Numbered from the stretch's first letter, positions 45,482-53,643 are shown. The stretch is 64,000 bases of DNA from Burkholderiaceae bacterium (GCA_023954045.1 JAMLIR010000001.1:248001-312000), one strand, 5' to 3'. Translations and numbers: made by a program. Notes: generated by a model not told the origin, from the letters alone.

Positions 45482-47446
45482 ATGGCAAGGCAACTGCAAG
45501 CGCTCGAGCAGGCGCCGCACGACGGCAACCACGCCTATCCGTCACTGTTCTCGCCATTCCGCTTGGGCCGCCTGCAGTTGCGCAACAGGGCGATGGTGCC
45601 GGCCATGACGACGAACTTCGCGCAGGCCGACGGCTCTGTGGGCGATGCCCTGATCGGCTATCTCGTGGAGCGGGCGCGCGGTGGCTTTGGGTCTATCGTC
45701 ACCGAGAATATCGGCGTGCACCCCGGGGGTCGCGTAATGCCCCGCATGGTGATGGCCGACGATGATCGCTACGTTCCCGGATTGCGCCGCCTTGCGTCGG
45801 CTGTGCATGGCGCGGGCGGCGTCCTGATCGGACAGATCAGCCACGCGGGCCGTCAGACACGCAGCCGGATTACGGGCCAGCAACTCGTCGCGCCATCCGC
45901 GATCCCGTGTCCACTGAACCGCGAACTGCCGCGCGAGCTGTCGGCCCTGGAGATCGAACGGCTCGAAACGGCGTTCATCGACAGTGCGCAGCGGCTCGCT
46001 GACGCAGGATTCGACGGAGTAGAGATCCACGGCGCGCACGGCTATCTGGTCGGTTCGTTCCTGTCCGCTTACTCCAACCGCCGCAACGATGCATACGGCG
46101 GCACCCCGGAAAACCGCATGCGCTTCCTGCGCCGGATTGTCTCGGGAATCAGAGCCCGACTCGGCGATGAGTTCCCGCTGATTGTCCGAATCAGCGCCTG
46201 CGAGTTCGTGCCGGACGGCCTCGACGTCGAACAAGCTGTCGTGATCGCCAACCAGCTCCATGCCGACGGAGTTCACGCGCTCTCGGTCTCGGTCGGCGTC
46301 TACGAATCGTTCAACAAACTCTCGATGATCACCGGGGAGCCGGAAGGACAGTGGCTGACCCTTGCCGGGCAGATCAAGAGCCGCACGACGATGCCGGTAG
46401 TCGGCGTCGGGCGGATCAAGCGCGCATCGGTCGCCGAAGCAGCAATCGCGACTGGACAGATCGACATCGCCGCGTTTGGGCGCGCGTCAATTGCAGATCC
46501 GCGGATTCCGGCGAAAATTCTGGCCAACCAGGAGCGAGACACAGTCTGGTGCCTGGGCTGCAATATCTGCCTCGGTCGCTCGGCGCGACCCGAAACGATC
46601 TGCCCGGTAAATCCTCTGGTCGGGCGCGAAAGTTCAATCCGGTTGCGGCTCGCTCGTCACCCGCGTGCGCTCGCGATCCATGGCACTTCGATCGCCGCCT
46701 TGACCGCCGCCTGGATCGCGGCGGCTCGCGGCCACCCGGTCACAGTCGTCACCCGCGCCGACGAGCCGGTCGGCGGAATGCAGGCATGGCGTGCAAAGGT
46801 TCCGGGTCAGCGGGAGTACGGCGAAGTCGTTGACGCCGTACTGCGGCGCGCAGTCAACGCCGGCGTACGGGTCGGTGATTCGCTCACAATCAACGAGGAT
46901 GTACAGATCTGGCGCACGCGGCAGTACCAGCCGATCGATCAGGACCGGCTTGATGACCTGCCCGGCTCAATATCGAGTTATGCACTGCTGGCGCAATCCG
47001 TGAGCGTCCCCCCTGGCCGCCGTGTGGTGGTGATCGGCGATGACCTTTCCGCGGCCGAAGCGGCGCTTCTGGCCGCGTCGCGCGGAGCGCGGGTCATTCT
47101 TCATTCGTCCACATCAGCCATCGCGGTCGACGCCCATCCAGGCTACCGTGAGATCACGCTGCGCCAGATCCTTGCCCATGGCGGAAAGGTAACGCAGGAT
47201 GCGCCTCGATACGATCCCGGAGACCTCGTCGTCGTCGGGCACGCCCGGAACGCGTCCTATGACGATGCAGATAACTGGTCGTTGCCGCTCGATCCGGCCG
47301 AGCGCCTGCTTTCGGATGCCTACGAACCCGGGGCCATGACCAGGGGAATATACGAAGCGTTCGCTATGGCGATGGACTTCGGCGGGCCGCATGCCGACGA
47401 GCCGTCGTGCGGCGACGAACCGCTGGCTCGACTGGCAGGCCTTTGA
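45482..47446 (+). CDS. FadH-like 2,4-dienoyl-CoA reductase/NADH:flavin oxidoreductase (FMN, Fe-S, FAD)
   Basis: A 654-residue multidomain flavoenzyme: old-yellow-enzyme TIM barrel at about 20-350 with EIHGAHGYL (Tyr188 at the proton-donor position of FadH), a [4Fe-4S] motif at Cys357, Cys360, Cys363 and Cys374, and a C-terminal FAD/NAD(P) region. The usual first dinucleotide motif is degenerate (AIHGTSIAALTAAW lacks GxGxxG), so FAD binding may be altered. Likely reduces an unsaturated acyl-CoA. Start ATG 45482 lies 14 bp after the dehydrogenase stop; 16 bp precede the next flavoenzyme. Confidence 0.85.
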   Translation: MARQLQALEQAPHDGNHAYPSLFSPFRLGRLQLRNRAMVPAMTTNFAQADGSVGDALIGYLVERARGGFGSIVTENIGVHPGGRVMPRMVMADDDRYVPGLRRLASAVHGAGGVLIGQISHAGRQTRSRITGQQLVAPSAIPCPLNRELPRELSALEIERLETAFIDSAQRLADAGFDGVEIHGAHGYLVGSFLSAYSNRRNDAYGGTPENRMRFLRRIVSGIRARLGDEFPLIVRISACEFVPDGLDVEQAVVIANQLHADGVHALSVSVGVYESFNKLSMITGEPEGQWLTLAGQIKSRTTMPVVGVGRIKRASVAEAAIATGQIDIAAFGRASIADPRIPAKILANQERDTVWCLGCNICLGRSARPETICPVNPLVGRESSIRLRLARHPRALAIHGTSIAALTAAWIAAARGHPVTVVTRADEPVGGMQAWRAKVPGQREYGEVVDAVLRRAVNAGVRVGDSLTINEDVQIWRTRQYQPIDQDRLDDLPGSISSYALLAQSVSVPPGRRVVVIGDDLSAAEAALLAASRGARVILHSSTSAIAVDAHPGYREITLRQILAHGGKVTQDAPRYDPGDLVVVGHARNASYDDADNWSLPLDPAERLLSDAYEPGAMTRGIYEAFAMAMDFGGPHADEPSCGDEPLARLAGL

Positions 47447-47462
47447 CGACGCAGACCCCGCC

Positions 47463-48602
47463 ATGGCGCGACCACTGCTCTTCACTCCCATCAGGCTGCG
47501 TGCGGTCGAACTGCGCAACCGTTTGGCGATTTCGCCGATGTGCCAATACTCGGCCCGCGACGGGTTGGCCAGCGATTTCCATCTTGTGCACCTTGGAAAA
47601 TTTGCGATGGGCGGCGCAGGTCTGGTGTTCGCCGAGGCAACTGCCGTGCACGAACGTGGCCGGATTACGCACGGCGACCTCGGCCTGTGGCACGACGGTC
47701 AGATTGCGCCACTCAAGCGCATCACCGATTTCCTGCGACAGTTCGGCGCCGTGCCGGCAATACAACTTGCACACGCAGGACGCAAGGCGAGCATGCAACG
47801 CCCGTGGAACGGCAATGGTCCTCTCGACGAGCGCGATTTCGCCGCCGGCGAGATCCCTTGGCCCATCGTCGCCCCGAGCGCTTTGCCGGTCGCCGCGGGC
47901 TGGCTCGTGCCACACGAACTCTCAATTGCCGACCTAGGTGCGCTCAGGGAAGCTTGGCGAGCCGCCGCATTGCGCGCACTGGATGCCGGCTTCGAAGTCG
48001 CGGAGGTACACGGCGCCCACGGATACCTGCTGCACGAGTTCCTGTCGCCACTTTCGAACCGCCGCAACGACGCGTACGGAGGTGGCCTGGCCGCTCGGAT
48101 GCGCTTTCCGCTCGAGGTCGTCGAAACGGTGCGTGCGGTCTGGCCCGCCGATAAACCTCTTTTCTTCCGGATCTCCGCCGTCGACGGGATCGACGGCGGA
48201 TGGACGCTGAACGACAGCGTGACCTTCGCCCGAGCGCTCCGGGAGCGTGGCGTGGACGTCGTCGACTGCTCGTCCGGAGGCCTGACAGGGTCGGCAACTG
48301 CAGCCCGCAGGCCGCGAAGCCCCGGCTTCCAGGTCCCATTCGCGGAGACGATACGACGCGAGGTATCAACCGCGACGATGGCGGTCGGTCTGATCTTCGA
48401 CGCCTTTCAGGCCGAACAGGTACTGCAGAGCGGTGCCGCCGATCTAGTCGCCATCGGCCGCGAAGCACTGTACAACCCGAACTGGCCGCTTCATGCCGAA
48501 AAGGCGCTCGGCGCCGCCAGTCAATTCCATTCCTGGCCGAGCCAATACGGCTGGTGGCTCGAGCGACGCGCGCGCGAACTGGCGGCATGCAAAGCCAACT
48601 AG
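47463..48602 (+). CDS. Old yellow enzyme family NADH:flavin oxidoreductase (YqjM/NamA-like)
   Basis: A 379-residue FMN TIM-barrel enzyme. SPMCQYSARDG near residue 22 carries the Cys typical of the thermophilic-like YqjM class; HGAHGYLLHEFLSPLSNRR gives the substrate His and FMN contacts. Enzymes of this class reduce activated C=C bonds of enones or enoates. I start at ATG 47463 (MARPLLFTPIRL), 16 bp after the FadH-like gene. Two ene-reductases in a row suggest a conjugated, possibly terpenoid, substrate. Confidence 0.9.
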   Translation: MARPLLFTPIRLRAVELRNRLAISPMCQYSARDGLASDFHLVHLGKFAMGGAGLVFAEATAVHERGRITHGDLGLWHDGQIAPLKRITDFLRQFGAVPAIQLAHAGRKASMQRPWNGNGPLDERDFAAGEIPWPIVAPSALPVAAGWLVPHELSIADLGALREAWRAAALRALDAGFEVAEVHGAHGYLLHEFLSPLSNRRNDAYGGGLAARMRFPLEVVETVRAVWPADKPLFFRISAVDGIDGGWTLNDSVTFARALRERGVDVVDCSSGGLTGSATAARRPRSPGFQVPFAETIRREVSTATMAVGLIFDAFQAEQVLQSGAADLVAIGREALYNPNWPLHAEKALGAASQFHSWPSQYGWWLERRARELAACKAN

Positions 48603-48857
48603 CCAACGATCGGCACGGCAAACCAGTTGAAAGTGGAAGCGCTCACGGAACGCGTTGACCGTGCCTGCGGAACGACCACACGGTGCACTCAATTCGCAGT
48701 CACAGAAGCCAGCGCGTCCCATGGAGCATTCCCTCCGCGACTGATCAACCATCGCCCCACGAACCGAGTCGGCGCGAGGCGCGCCACCGACACTGATGTA
48801 GATTCGGCCCGAGTGCCCTGTCTTGACCAGCAGCCCTGCGATCCGGGAGCCACCAGC

Positions 48858-49613
48858 ATGCAGAAAGCGATCCGCTACGAAGAACTGAACACGGACAGTC
48901 TCGAGGTCGGAGCGTACCGACGCGCCATCGTTCCGATAGGTTCGTGCGAGAGCCACGGCGGGCACCTTCCATTCGGAACGGATGCGATGATCGCACGCGA
49001 CCTCGCGCTCGCCGTCGGCGAACGCCTCCAACGCACCTTCGTGTTGCCGCCGACATGGTTCGGGATGAGCGAGCACTATCGGCACCTCCCGATGTCGATC
49101 TCGCTCTCGACCGACACGGCGACGCGTCTGTTCAGCGACATTTTCCGCTCGCTGGCGCATTGGGGAATCGAGGAGGTGATCGTCATCAACGGCCACGACG
49201 GGAATCTCCCCTGCCTCGAGATCGCAGCGAGAAACTCGCGACAGTCCAATCCGGAGATGCGTATCGCGGCGCTCGCGACGTGGTGGAGTACGGTGACGAA
49301 ACTGCTGCCGCGCGAAACATTCGGCTCGATTCGCGGAATGGGACATGGAGGCGAAGGAGAGACTTCCCTCGCGCTCGCGTTGTTTCCGGATCTCGTGGAT
49401 GTGACGAAGGGACGGCGAGCGATACCGCGCACGGATCGCCACATCGTCCAGTACTGGACGTTCGAGGAGTTGACCGATTGCGGCTCGACCGGAGACCCCT
49501 CCGCAGCAACGCCTGACAAGGGTCGCGCGATGCGCGATGCGCTGGTGAAGTGCGTAGTCGAGTTCGTCGAAAACGTCGAGCGCAATGGCTGGGACCGTCG
49601 CGGACCGACGTGA
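48858..49613 (+). CDS. Creatininase-family amidohydrolase
   Basis: A 251-residue metal-dependent amidohydrolase with ligand motif GSCESHGGHLPFGTD (Glu31, His33, Asp42), VINGHDGN and HGGEGETSLAL, matching creatininase and the mycofactocin protein MftE. True creatinine use is unlikely in this context; cleavage of a cyclic amide, formamide or other C-N bond is possible. Start ATG 48858 follows CGGGAG at a good distance; the 255 bp before it contain no other convincing gene. Last recognisable gene of operon III. Confidence 0.86.
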   Translation: MQKAIRYEELNTDSLEVGAYRRAIVPIGSCESHGGHLPFGTDAMIARDLALAVGERLQRTFVLPPTWFGMSEHYRHLPMSISLSTDTATRLFSDIFRSLAHWGIEEVIVINGHDGNLPCLEIAARNSRQSNPEMRIAALATWWSTVTKLLPRETFGSIRGMGHGGEGETSLALALFPDLVDVTKGRRAIPRTDRHIVQYWTFEELTDCGSTGDPSAATPDKGRAMRDALVKCVVEFVENVERNGWDRRGPT

Positions 49614-49706
49614 TCAGGACTGATGTCGCACCGATCCGTCTTGACCGTTGCCTTGTCCGGGCCGCGAAGTGGTGCGCCCGGGTCGCCGCGGCACGCAAAA
49701 CCCGTA

Positions 49707-49772
49707 TTGACGCCCAGGGACTCGACAAACATACTCGATCGGTGTCGGAACGTTTGTTCTGTTCAATAGAAC
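49707..49772 (+). promoter_or_regulatory. Promoter with downstream GAAC/GTTC palindromes
   Basis: A -35 box TTGACG (49707-49712), 17-bp spacer and -10 CATACT (49730-49735), followed by GAAC-GTTT-GTTC (49748-49759) and GTTC-AATA-GAAC (49761-49772). The palindromes would cover about +6 to +30, a repressor position. The architecture is the same as the operon I promoter at 30986-31046. Distal promoter for the liv operon region. Confidence 0.65.
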
Positions 49773-49888
49773 GCCATTCGCGATGTGCCGATTGCTCAGG
49801 ACGCGATCCGGACTTGCCCATGGCGGCTTGATGTGCGCCCCACTCGAGTCCCGTTCTAGCAAAGCTTGCAGGGAGCATCTGGTCCACA

Positions 49889-49942
49889 GTGCGGAACGTG
49901 ATTTTAAAAATGCTTGGCCTTCTGATCGAGTTCCGCTAGCAT
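49889..49942 (+). promoter_or_regulatory. Promoter and shared operator of operon IV (liv)
   Basis: GTGCGGAAC (49889-49897), 16 bp, -35 TTGGCC (49914-49919), 17-bp spacer, -10 TAGCAT (49937-49942). Third copy of the module seen before operons II and III. The predicted start is about 650 bases before livK, which makes the leader unusually long. Confidence 0.72.
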
Positions 49943-50590
49943 GGCCCGAGTTGCGGTTGCACATTCGGGGCTTCAGATCGAGACGCTGTTGCCGGAGGCA
50001 CGCTCGCGGGGCGAGAGACCGCCGTGGCCTGCGGTGTGCGCGGATCGCGCGCTCTCCGGGCACTGGAAGTCCGAAAGGCACAGTGCTGCAATGATGACCA
50101 AGGGAGACAGGACGATGTGGAACAAATCGGTAGTAGGCCCGGCTACTCGACATTGGCGCCGTGCTTTGCCGCGGGCGCCGGGTACTCGGGTTGCGGCCTA
50201 GCGGTCGACGTCTTCGGATCGCAACACGCCCTCGATTCGTCGCCGATGGACTCGGGCGCAGGACCGCTTGGGATGGAGACAAGCTTCGCGGCGCCAGGGC
50301 CATGTGCCTCACAGGAGTCCAGCGACCCCGCCGGTGTCTCGCTGTTTCTGCGCGGCGTCGGTGGCTCGTGCGCCGTGTATCCCGCAGTCACGGAACAGTC
50401 GAACGCGATCGTCAGGGCGCTGTGGCGCTCCGCGGCCTCCGGCACCAACAGGTGCGACATGTGTGTTCAGGACGGTTTGGTGCGCAGGCAGTCCGGCGAA
50501 GGAAGGCGGGCGGCATCGCTAGGTGGTAGGGGCAACGGTCAGGCAACGGCCGCGGCGTCTACCGAGTGGAGCAGGACGGCTACTACTTGA

Positions 50591-50596
50591 AGGAGG
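50591..50596 (+). promoter_or_regulatory. Ribosome binding site deciding the livK start
   Basis: A perfect AGGAGG stands directly against an ATG at 50597 and six bases before a second in-frame ATG at 50603. Only the second has workable spacing, so livK starts at 50603. Confidence 0.8.
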
Positions 50597-50602
50597 ATGA
50601 AG

Positions 50603-51775
50603 ATGAACAGTATCCGGGCGATGAGAGCGGCAGGCGCTCTAGCCTTGGCGGCGGGCCTCGCATGGGCGAACCCTGCCATGGCCCAGACCGAGGTCCTGAA
50701 GATGGGGGTGGTGAGTGCACTGACCGGACCGGGCTCGGAATGGGGCCTGGCGCAGGACGGGGCCCTCAAGATCGCAGCGGCGGAGGCGAATGCCAAAGGC
50801 GGTCTGAAGGTCGGTAACAAGACCTACAAGATCGAAGTCATCTCATACGATGACCAGTACAAGGCGGCCCTGTCCGTGTCTGGCGCGACGCGCCTGATCG
50901 AGCAGGACAAGGTCAAGTTTGTCTTCGGCCCGATGGGGTCGGCTGCTCTCCTGGCCGTCAAGCCCCTGTACGAGAAGAACAAGATTCTCGCCGTCATCGG
51001 CGCCTACACCGAAAAGGCTCTCGACAAGGACACCAAGTATTCGTATCGGGGATTTCCGACCCAGACCGAATTCGCGGGCCCTATCGCGAAGTGGGTGAAG
51101 AGCAACCGCCCGAATCTGAAGACGGTGGCACAGCTCGAGCCGAACGACGAAACCGGCTGGGCATCCCAGCGTTTGCTCAAAGCCGACTATCAGACGGCGG
51201 GTTTCGAAATCGTGTCCTCCGAGCTGGTCGAGCGCAGCGTGAAGGACTTCCAGCCCGTACTCACGCGCATCCTGGCCTTGAAGCCGGACATCATCGAGCT
51301 CGGTACGACCCCGCCCGGCACGTCCGGACTGATTGTTCGGCAAGCACGTGAAATGGGATTCAAGGGACAGTTCGTCAAACTCGGCGGACCGGGCGTGCCG
51401 CAGATCGTGGCGGCGGCCGGCAAGGAGTTCGCAGAAGGCCTCATCTGCTATGCCGCGGCCGACACCACCACCAAGGCCTACAAAGACCTGGAGGTGAAGT
51501 ACGCGCAAGTGCTGAAGCCGCCGATGAACGAGTTCACCGTGTACTTCTACGACATGGCTCGCATGCTGCTGGAAGCGATCCAGCGGGCCGGCACCGTGGA
51601 TGACACCGACAAAGTCCGGGCTGAGTTCGAGAAGTTGAGCCCCTTCCCCGGCGTCCAGGGTGCGGTTCGATGGAGTGGCATGAATAGCTATGGATCCAAC
51701 CACCAGATCATCACCCCGGTGTTTGTCGGAACGATCAAGAATGGCGAGCAAGTGATCGCCGGAAAGATCGACTAG
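50603..51775 (+). CDS. livK: Branched-chain amino acid-type ABC transporter, substrate-binding protein
   Basis: A 390-residue periplasmic binding protein (Peripla_BP_6 fold). A typical Sec signal runs MNSIRAMRAAGALALAAGL and ends at an AMA-Q cleavage site near residue 27. The mature part begins EVLKMGVVSALTGPGSEWG, the usual lobe-1 strand and ligand loop. The family binds Leu/Ile/Val but also aromatic, dicarboxylic and terpenoid acids. In this setting a carboxylic acid degraded by operons I to III is likely. First gene of the importer operon. Confidence 0.9.
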   Translation: MNSIRAMRAAGALALAAGLAWANPAMAQTEVLKMGVVSALTGPGSEWGLAQDGALKIAAAEANAKGGLKVGNKTYKIEVISYDDQYKAALSVSGATRLIEQDKVKFVFGPMGSAALLAVKPLYEKNKILAVIGAYTEKALDKDTKYSYRGFPTQTEFAGPIAKWVKSNRPNLKTVAQLEPNDETGWASQRLLKADYQTAGFEIVSSELVERSVKDFQPVLTRILALKPDIIELGTTPPGTSGLIVRQAREMGFKGQFVKLGGPGVPQIVAAAGKEFAEGLICYAAADTTTKAYKDLEVKYAQVLKPPMNEFTVYFYDMARMLLEAIQRAGTVDDTDKVRAEFEKLSPFPGVQGAVRWSGMNSYGSNHQIITPVFVGTIKNGEQVIAGKID

Positions 51776-51791
51776 CGCAAGACCAGAGCCC

Positions 51792-51818
51792 CCGCCGCGG
51801 CCGGACCTGCCGCGGCGG
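51792..51818 (+). other. Intercistronic hairpin between livK and livH
   Basis: A perfect 9-bp inverted repeat (CCGCCGCGG with CCGCGGCGG), 9-base loop, 16 bp after the livK stop. Only a short T run follows at a distance, so it is more likely to stabilise the livK message or cause partial termination, giving more binding protein than permease, as in other binding-protein operons. Confidence 0.75.
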
Positions 51819-51844
51819 CCCCTTTCGCTGACGGGGCAACCACC

Positions 51845-52696
51845 TTGGAACTCGCATTGCAGATTGTAGTGAACGGCCTCATGTCGTCACTGGTCTACAT
51901 CTTGATGGCCCTGGGCTTCACGCTCATCTTCGGCATCATGCGCGTGGTCAATTTCGCTCATGGCGAGATGTACATGATCGCGGCGTTCCTGGTCTATGCG
52001 TTGGTCGGCTCCCTTGGCTGGAACTACTACCTGGTGGTCATCCTATCTGCGCTCGCGTTGGGCCTGTTCGGCGCGACGCTCGAGCGCGTACTGTTCCGCC
52101 CCTTCGTCGGACGCGAACTGCAGGGCATGATCATGGCGCTGGCCGTCTCGATCACGCTCCAGGCCGCGGCGTTCATACTCTTTGGTGCGAACGATCTGTC
52201 TGTACCGCGGCCAATCTCCGGCGTATTCGACTTCGGGGCGATGGTAATTCCGCGTGATCGCCTCGCCGTGGGCGCATGCGCATTGGTCGTACTCCTGGCG
52301 TTCTACGTGTTCATGCGCTATACGAGGACCGGACTCGCGATGCGGGCCGTCGTGCAGGACGAGGACATCGCCTCGATCCACGGCGTGCGCCCGAAGATCA
52401 TCCATCCCCTCGCATTCGGCATCGGCGCCATGCTCGCAGGCTTTGCGGGCGCGCTGATGGCCCCGATCTACACCATCCACCCCTATATGGGCGCGCAGCC
52501 CATGCTCAAGGCTTTCATCGTCGTGATCCTCGGCGGCCTGGGGAGCGTACCCGGGGCGGTGCTTGGCGGAATCGTCCTGGGCCTGCTCGAGTCGGTATTT
52601 GCCACCCTGCTCAACACGACGGTCGCCACGATGATCTCGTTCGGAATCGTCGTGCTGATCCTGCTCTTCAAGCCGACCGGGCTGCTGGGGCGCTGA
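51845..52696 (+). CDS. livH: Branched-chain-type ABC transporter permease LivH
   Basis: A 283-residue inner-membrane permease with about eight segments, beginning LALQIVVNGLMSSLVYILMA and carrying the LivH motif VVNFAHGEMYM. The start is TTG at 51845, since no ATG precedes the first membrane segment at a suitable place and family N-termini align here; the ribosome site is weak. It pairs with LivM, two bases downstream, to form the pore. Confidence 0.93.
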   Translation: MELALQIVVNGLMSSLVYILMALGFTLIFGIMRVVNFAHGEMYMIAAFLVYALVGSLGWNYYLVVILSALALGLFGATLERVLFRPFVGRELQGMIMALAVSITLQAAAFILFGANDLSVPRPISGVFDFGAMVIPRDRLAVGACALVVLLAFYVFMRYTRTGLAMRAVVQDEDIASIHGVRPKIIHPLAFGIGAMLAGFAGALMAPIYTIHPYMGAQPMLKAFIVVILGGLGSVPGAVLGGIVLGLLESVFATLLNTTVATMISFGIVVLILLFKPTGLLGR

Positions 52697-52698
52697 CG

Positions 52699-53643
52699 AT
52701 GAAAGTCCTATTGAAGTACCTCGTGCTTCTGGCGCTGCTGGCCGCGGCGCCCTTCGTCGTGCTAACCCCCTTCCTCACGCACATCGGGGTGATGATCGGG
52801 ATCTATACAGTGCTGGCGTTGAGCATGAACCTGATGCTGCGAATCGGACAGATCTCCTTCGCACATGGAGCGTTCATGGGGCTGGGTGCCTATGGCTCGG
52901 CACTCATGATGATGCGCCTGGACTTGCCGTTCGCGGTAGCGTTCTTCGCGGCGGCCCTCGGCGTCACCCTGCTGGCCTGGCTCGTCGGGGTTCTCTTTCT
53001 GCGCATCCGCGGCGTTTACTTCGTCCTGCTGACCTTTGCGTTCGGCGAGATCATCGTTCTGACCTTCGTCGAGTGGGTGAGCCTCTTCGGCGGCAGCGGC
53101 GGCTTGCCCGGGGTACCCTCTCCCCGCTTGTTTGGCTACGTGATCGCCAGCCGCGAAGGCTTCTACCTGCTGTCGCTGGCACTGGCCGCGTTCGCCTATG
53201 CGTCGGTGCGGGCCATCTACCGCACGGAACTCGGCGCCGTGATCACTTCGCTGGACGAAAACGAAGCGCTCACTCGCTCATTGGGCATAGACTCGCGTCG
53301 TTACCGGCTCCTGACGTTCTGCTTCAGCGCATTCTTGGCCGGCATGGCCGGCGCACTCTACGGTCACTACCTTACGCTGGTGACGCCGGAGGACTACGGC
53401 TTCTGGGTACCGGTGAACCTGGTGATGATGAACGTCATCGGCGGAATTGCCCACCCCATCGGTTCCGTCCTCGGCGCGCTGCTGTTGGTGCCCCTGCCTG
53501 AGTTGTTGCGCGACGCGAAACAGTATCAGATGCTGCTGTACGGCATCGTGCTCATCTTCTTCCTGTTGTTCATGCCCGACGGCGTACACGGGTTGATCAA
53601 CAAACTCAGAGGGCAGCTGACGAGAAGGGAGATCTCGCGGTGA
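52699..53643 (+). CDS. livM: Branched-chain-type ABC transporter permease LivM
   Basis: A 314-residue permease with the LivM signatures LMLRIGQISFAHGAFMGLGA near residue 50 and SLDENEALTRSLGID (cytoplasmic loop for the ATPases). ATG 52699 is two bases after the livH stop. The end overlaps livG as GTGA. Confidence 0.94.
   Translation: MKVLLKYLVLLALLAAAPFVVLTPFLTHIGVMIGIYTVLALSMNLMLRIGQISFAHGAFMGLGAYGSALMMMRLDLPFAVAFFAAALGVTLLAWLVGVLFLRIRGVYFVLLTFAFGEIIVLTFVEWVSLFGGSGGLPGVPSPRLFGYVIASREGFYLLSLALAAFAYASVRAIYRTELGAVITSLDENEALTRSLGIDSRRYRLLTFCFSAFLAGMAGALYGHYLTLVTPEDYGFWVPVNLVMMNVIGGIAHPIGSVLGALLLVPLPELLRDAKQYQMLLYGIVLIFFLLFMPDGVHGLINKLRGQLTRREISR

Larger units (their letters stand above)
49614..50602 (+). 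other. Long leader ahead of the ABC-transporter operon, no recognised gene
   Basis: Nearly 1 kb without a recognised gene. It holds two promoter-operator modules (49707-49772 and 49889-49942). After these, a frame open from 50024 to 50590 has mostly G or C third positions and would encode 188 residues with no familiar motif. A separate well-placed GGGAG followed by ATG at 50115 opens only 28 codons before a stop. This could be a decayed gene, a frameshifted gene or a genuine long 5' leader. I cannot choose between these. Confidence 0.45.

Noticed and set aside
48627-48857. N-terminal extension of the creatininase-family gene
   Set aside because: The added 77 residues do not resemble the family; the ATG at 48858 has a good ribosome site and begins just before conserved sequence.
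49941-50201. An 86-codon plus-strand frame before livK
   Set aside because: Its first ATG overlaps the -10 box of the predicted promoter, there is no ribosome site, and codon use is not coding-like.
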